A stretch of DNA of 64,000 nucleotides from CAZZBK01 sp964652155 (GTDB lineage Bacteria; Planctomycetota; Planctomycetia; Pirellulales; PNKZ01): NCBI GenBank assembly GCA_964652155.1, contig CAZZBK010000006.1, positions 1 to 64,000 of the forward strand. The letters run 5' to 3'. Below, piece after piece: positions 60,765-64,000 of this stretch. Under the pieces are notes generated by a model, which made no database searches, had not been told where the DNA came from, and saw only the letters and a program-made list of their open reading frames with translations. Position numbers and translations under genes: made by a program. Position 1 is the first letter of the stretch; the number at the start of each line of letters is the position of its first letter.

Positions 60765-61390
60765 CGCGGGTTGGAACGTTCAGGATGATCGGTCTCGGTG
60801 CGATTCAACAGCGCGCAGCCGAAGACCGGTGCGTGAATCAGTGGGTAGCCGGGGGTCGTGAGCGCGTGACGCAACCCTTGTTCGTACGCGCTGGCTGCCT
60901 CGCCACCGCGCTGCGCGGTCAGCCCTCCGGCAAATCGCAACGCGCCGCGCGGGTCGTAATACAGCACGTAACCGGATGTCGTCGCGCCAAATCGGGCGGC
61001 CTCGCTGCCGTCCATGTCGTTTTGCAGTTGGGCCTGGTCGATCTCCGCCGCGGTCTGCCAGTTCGCCGACAAGGACTGGCCCGAATCGTTCATCAAGGCC
61101 GGCAAAAACAACACATGGCAGGTCGGTCGGGCTCCACGGGTGGCCAGCGCGTCGCGCAGCTTGACCAACCCGGCACGCGTACAGGCACAACGCGGATGCA
61201 CAAACATGACAATCGTTCCGTGCCGCGTATCGTGAGGCAACATCGAGTCGAGCGGCCAAACCAGCGGCAAGCGGGCCGTCGGCCCCGCGATGTGTTCGTA
61301 GGCCATCCATTGCGCAGCGCCATACGCGACCAGCGACAACCACAGCAGACCGCCACCCACGATCACGAATCCGTTTGCAGTTGGTTTCAT
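60761..61390 (-). CDS. Thioredoxin-fold protein, RedB-like
   Basis: This 209-residue protein starts with an N-terminal membrane anchor (FVIVGGGLLWLSLVAYGAAQW). The following domain has VMFVHPRCACTRAGLVKLRDAL, in which CAC replaces the usual CxxC, and a later TSGYVLYYDPRGALRFAGGLTAQRGGE, like the family annotated as RedB-type proteins. The fold is thioredoxin-like, probably facing the periplasm. The gene is coupled to the histidine kinase that follows, suggesting a shared signalling role, for instance sensing redox state. The name is tentative. Confidence 0.7.
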   Translation of the reverse strand: MKPTANGFVIVGGGLLWLSLVAYGAAQWMAYEHIAGPTARLPLVWPLDSMLPHDTRHGTIVMFVHPRCACTRAGLVKLRDALATRGARPTCHVLFLPALMNDSGQSLSANWQTAAEIDQAQLQNDMDGSEAARFGATTSGYVLYYDPRGALRFAGGLTAQRGGEAASAYEQGLRHALTTPGYPLIHAPVFGCALLNRTETDHPERSNPR

Positions 61391-61448
61391 AGTCAGCGCG
61401 CGTCGACGGCGAACATACTCAATGGGTGCAGCCCCAGGTATATATCAA

Positions 61449-62369
61449 TTAAATCGCGAGGGCTTCTATGGGCTTGGTTCGACCCGATTGCAGATTGCGC
61501 ACCATGTGTTCGACAGCCAACAACGCGCATTGCAGCGTCATCACCACGTCGGTCGTGGTCAAAATTCCGACAAGTCGCCCGTCATCGACGACAGGCAGAC
61601 TGGAGATATGGCCGTAAAGCAACGTCGTGATCGCGTCGTTGACCAACGAATCGGACGAGACCGTCGTGGGGCACGCGACCATGAGATTACAAGCCTGCGC
61701 ATGATCTGACACATTTCGCAGGTCACGATCGCTGACGATGCCGACCAACAGGCCCTCCTCGTCACAAATCAACATATGGCGAATATTGTCGGCCACGAAA
61801 ATCTCGCGAAGTTCATTGGCGGTGGTCGTCGGCAGCGCCGTGGTCACGTTGGTCGTCATCAAATCGCGAATCTTCAGATCGCTGGGTAATAGCTTGTGCG
61901 TATCCTTGACGAGCATGCTCATCAGACGCAACCGTTTTTTGGCGAACCGGGCGCGGGACGCGACCTCGGGAGAAACACCCGCGTCGTCGGGTGAGGCATC
62001 GTGTGCCCGGTGGCCGCGAAAGATATGCGCGTTGCCGTGTGAGCGCCGAGCCATCAACCAACCCATGCCGGCAAACGTCACGGCAATGACGACGCCAACG
62101 ATAATCAATCGGCCGTCATCGGCGGCCAACCGTTCCAAGGGTACGGCTGCTGCGGAAGCGGTCGTCATCCGGGGCTGGGCTGATCCCAACGAAATCGTCT
62201 CATTTTCAACCGGTTCCTGGCCATAGGTCGGCGTGGCCCATAGGGTTGCCAGGCATAGCACTATCCAGGCACAATCGCCGAAACTCACGGCAGGCGCAAG
62301 GCTAATCCCTTGCTTGCGATGGGGCTGGGTAGGGTCGGGAGCGTTGTTCATAGGGGTTTTCCAATACAT
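61449..62369 (-). CDS. Membrane-anchored CBS-domain protein
   Basis: From ATG 62369 (preceded by GAGGCGG; an in-frame ATG at 62351 is also possible) the product has 306 residues. A hydrophobic region (about residues 30-50) reads as a signal sequence or first anchor. A clear membrane helix (LIIVGVVIAVTFAGMGWLMA) lies near residue 90. A pair of CBS domains occupies about residues 155-295: IRDLMTTNVTTALPTTTANELREIFVADNIRHMLICDEEGLLVGIVSDRDL and TVSSDSLVNDAITTLLYGHISSLPVVDDGRLVGILTTTDVV. CBS pairs bind adenine nucleotides and often control channels or kinases. It is transcribed with the RedB-like and kinase genes (58-bp gap). Confidence 0.9.
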   Translation of the reverse strand: MYWKTPMNNAPDPTQPHRKQGISLAPAVSFGDCAWIVLCLATLWATPTYGQEPVENETISLGSAQPRMTTASAAAVPLERLAADDGRLIIVGVVIAVTFAGMGWLMARRSHGNAHIFRGHRAHDASPDDAGVSPEVASRARFAKKRLRLMSMLVKDTHKLLPSDLKIRDLMTTNVTTALPTTTANELREIFVADNIRHMLICDEEGLLVGIVSDRDLRNVSDHAQACNLMVACPTTVSSDSLVNDAITTLLYGHISSLPVVDDGRLVGILTTTDVVMTLQCALLAVEHMVRNLQSGRTKPIEALAI

Positions 62370-62422
62370 GGCCGCCTCATGGAATCTTGGCACGCAGCCA
62401 AGTCTTTGCGCATGGCGAGTAT

Positions 62423-62690
62423 TCAGCTTGCCGACAAAACTACGTCATGATTAACAATCAGTCGGTTCACGATTTCAGGAACGCTCAGCACCAAAGCAAA
62501 TTGCCCGCCCCCTAGTTGAGCTACACCCGCCACGGACGGCGTCGCGCTGACAATGTCTTTCACGCCATTCACGACCACTTTGCGTGTCCCCAGCACCTGA
62601 TCGACGAGCAGGCACATCTGCCCGAATTGTGTGCCGACCACCACGGCCGACAAAGCCCGCTCGGCACTCGGTTCGTGTCGCACGCCATCG
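62423..62690 (-). pseudogene. 3' fragment of cheA (CheW-like domain)
   Basis: The frame, read leftward, gives GQMCLLVDQVLGTRKVVV and VAGVAQLGGGQFALVLSVPEIVNRL, the C-terminal CheW-like domain of a CheA histidine kinase (typically FGLVVDEVLGxxEVVIK... GATILGDGRVALILDV). Only about 86 residues remain and no start codon or other CheA domain is present. The gene is cut at about 62690, where sequence of another gene begins on the other strand. Confidence 0.7.
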
Positions 62691-62920
62691 AGCGCATGAC
62701 TGCCTTGAACCTAACCATCAGCAAAGATGAAAAGAATCTTGGCCGTGGCTTTGAAGTTGGGCACAGCTATTTCTGCCCGCCCACTAGTTTCATGTCAACC
62801 GCCGACTGGGATGCTTGGTACCGTTCCGTTATCAAGTGGGAAATTGCCCCTCTACTTCGCGAGTACTGGTTTGATGATATACCGCGGGCCCACAAACAGG
62901 TTGAAAGACTGCTCGCATGA
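62690..62920 (+). pseudogene. 3' fragment of mcrB
   Basis: The frame reads ERMTALNLTISKDEKNLGRGFEVGHSYFCPP... and ends in EWYR-like WDAWYRSVIKWEIAPLLREYWFDDIPRAHKQVERLL. This is the C-terminus of the McrB AAA+ GTPase subunit (ExNLGPGFxIGHSYFC... EIAPLLEEYWFDD). The Walker motifs and N-terminal DNA-binding domain are absent, so the protein cannot function as an McrB. The stop overlaps the start of mcrC by 4 nt (ATGA), the normal mcrBC arrangement, and shows that this was once an intact operon. Confidence 0.8.
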
Positions 62921-63963
62921 TCCCGGTTCAGAATGTTTATTACTTGCTACTCTACGCCTGGGACGCATTGGAACAGGGCGACATAGAGTCCGTTACATCC
63001 GAGCCTGAGACGAAAGTGCTTGACCTTTTGGCAATCGTGCTCAACAACGGCATCGATCGCCTGTTGCGACAGGGTCTACACCAGGCTTACCTTTCACGAA
63101 AAGAAACGATTCCCGGCGTCCGTGGCAAGTTCGACGTGTCTGCGACAGTGAAGGCCAACCTGTGGCAACGCGCCCAAACCGTGTGCGAGTTCGATGAGTT
63201 AAGTCACGACATCTTGCACAATCGAATACTTAAATCCACGCTCAGCCATTTGCTGCGAACTGACGGCCTAGACGCTCGTGTGCGCGAACCGCTACGCGCC
63301 ACATGGCACCGTCTGCATGAGATCACTGAGATTCCTCTGAGTGACCGCGTTTTCCGACGGGTACAATATCATCGCAACAATCGCCCCTACCGCTTCCTCC
63401 TTGATGTTTGCCAACTCCTCCAAGATTATCTCATCCCCAGCGAGCGTACGGGCCAATTCCTCTTCCGAAACTTTCTGCGTGATAAAAGGAGGATGAGCGT
63501 TCTATTTGAACGATTCATCCGTAACTTCTACCAGCGTCATGCAGAGGGATACACTGTCGAGTCCGAGTCGATGCAATGGGAGGACACTTCCGGATCTTTC
63601 CAGGACCTCGCTCTATTGCCTGGTATGCGAACCGACGTCACCCTCCGCAGACCTGGCTTAGTGCTGGTCGTGGATGCCAAATACTACCGGGATACATTAC
63701 AAGAATATCGAGGACACACGACTATTCGGTCTGCTCACCTCTATCAGCTCTTTGCCTACTTAAAAAATATCGCCTCGATAATGAGCGATCAAGCGGAGGT
63801 GGAAGGACTCTTAGTCTACCCTTTGACGACTCGCGAACTCAAACTCAACCTGCGAATCCACGGCCACCAAATACGGGTTAATACGCTAAACTTGAACCAA
63901 CATTGGCCTCAAATCCACGCCGATCTCCTTGGGTTGCTCCCTCCTCAATATCAACTGCAATAA
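62917..63963 (+). CDS. mcrC: McrC family 5-methylcytosine restriction subunit
   Basis: This is the nuclease subunit of a McrBC-type restriction system that cuts modified DNA. At 348 residues it has the same length as the E. coli K-12 protein. It starts MIPVQNVYYLLLYAWDALEQ, continues VLDLLAIVLNNGIDRLLRQGLHQAYLSRKETIPGVRGKFD, and has the PD-(D/E)xK nuclease core in RTDVTLRRPGLVLVVDAKYYRDTLQEYRG (D, D-x-K). The gene is intact, but its partner mcrB is reduced to a 3' fragment, so the system is presumably non-functional unless another mcrB exists. Confidence 0.92.
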   Translation: MIPVQNVYYLLLYAWDALEQGDIESVTSEPETKVLDLLAIVLNNGIDRLLRQGLHQAYLSRKETIPGVRGKFDVSATVKANLWQRAQTVCEFDELSHDILHNRILKSTLSHLLRTDGLDARVREPLRATWHRLHEITEIPLSDRVFRRVQYHRNNRPYRFLLDVCQLLQDYLIPSERTGQFLFRNFLRDKRRMSVLFERFIRNFYQRHAEGYTVESESMQWEDTSGSFQDLALLPGMRTDVTLRRPGLVLVVDAKYYRDTLQEYRGHTTIRSAHLYQLFAYLKNIASIMSDQAEVEGLLVYPLTTRELKLNLRIHGHQIRVNTLNLNQHWPQIHADLLGLLPPQYQLQ

Positions 63964-64000
63964 TTGAGCTGTTGGTCTCGAATAATGCTGTGGAAGAATG

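Noticed and set aside
62516..62690. Extending the mcrB fragment upstream in the same frame
   Set aside because: The upstream 58 codons are antisense to the CheA-like sequence and have no similarity to McrB, whose recognisable sequence begins at about 62690.
62423..63963. Working McrBC restriction system
   Set aside because: Only the 3' end of mcrB remains; its GTPase and DNA-binding parts are missing, so restriction is not expected from this locus alone.
1..64000. CRISPR arrays, tRNA or rRNA genes, intact insertion sequences
   Set aside because: No regularly spaced repeats, no cloverleaf-like T-loop sequences in gaps and no transposase were seen on reading both strands by eye; a covariance-model search would be needed to rule out small RNAs.

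Overview
The window is a chromosomal segment of a GC-rich planctomycete, probably of the Pirellulales. The evidence is the density of families that are typical of that phylum: DUF1501, DUF1549/DUF1553, DUF1552 and DUF1587/DUF1592-type proteins with CxxCH haem-like motifs, a formylglycine sulfatase, Tat-exported sugar isomerases and Gfo/Idh/MocA oxidoreductases, and the tetrahydromethanopterin-linked C1 genes fhcC, fhcA and fhcD. No rRNA, tRNA, CRISPR array or intact insertion sequence was found by eye.

Layout. 0.2-8.6 kb: a penicillin-acylase-family hydrolase, an orphan ABC ATPase, a sulfatase, a small membrane protein and ComEC. 8.8-11.3 kb: a tightly overlapping operon (mini DUF1569-like protein, THUMP-like methyltransferase, protein isoaspartate methyltransferase, DUF2934-like protein). 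The methyltransferase gene carries an in-frame palindromic-repeat insertion. 11.4-13.6 kb: a Xer-type recombinase, a small conserved protein and a lipoprotein, all leftward. 14.0-16.3 kb: two fragments of an Rhs/YD-repeat gene flank a roughly 2 kb island that is bounded by a direct repeat. The island holds a winged-helix-like protein and an overlapping gene pair whose second member is a PemK/MazF-type toxin. 16.3-19.3 kb: a fused proline dehydrogenase / P5C dehydrogenase. 19.6-25.0 kb: an operon with an anti-sigma-like membrane protein, a coiled-coil exported protein, DUF1549/DUF1553 and DUF1501. 25.3-33.6 kb: an esterase, DedA, exported proteins of unknown role, a BtuF-like protein and a dynamin-like GTPase. 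33.7-42.5 kb: a leftward cluster with two different planctomycete surface/cytochrome-type pairs and a short-chain dehydrogenase between them. 42.7-48.8 kb: carbohydrate-related enzymes (two TIM-barrel isomerases, a MocA oxidoreductase, a SASA esterase, a ceramidase-like enzyme). 48.8-54.9 kb: an esterase remnant, a B3-type metallo-beta-lactamase-fold enzyme, tyrA overlapping a PurS-like/PurL fusion, TspO and a cupin. 55.0-58.7 kb: the fhc genes. 58.9-62.4 kb: a signalling cluster (hybrid histidine kinase, RedB-like thioredoxin-fold protein, membrane CBS protein). 62.4-64.0 kb: a rearrangement junction that joins a cheA 3' fragment to an mcrB 3' fragment, followed by an intact mcrC.

Most of the window is ordinary planctomycete metabolism. 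The parts most worth a second look are the Rhs-interrupting toxin island with an unrecognised upstream partner protein, the repeat inserted in frame into a methyltransferase with a roughly 40 bp flanking duplication, a family of 19-nt hairpin repeats showing a compensatory base-pair change, the fhc cluster without fhcB, and the cheA/mcrB scar. All family assignments come from reading motifs and lengths; no database search was run.
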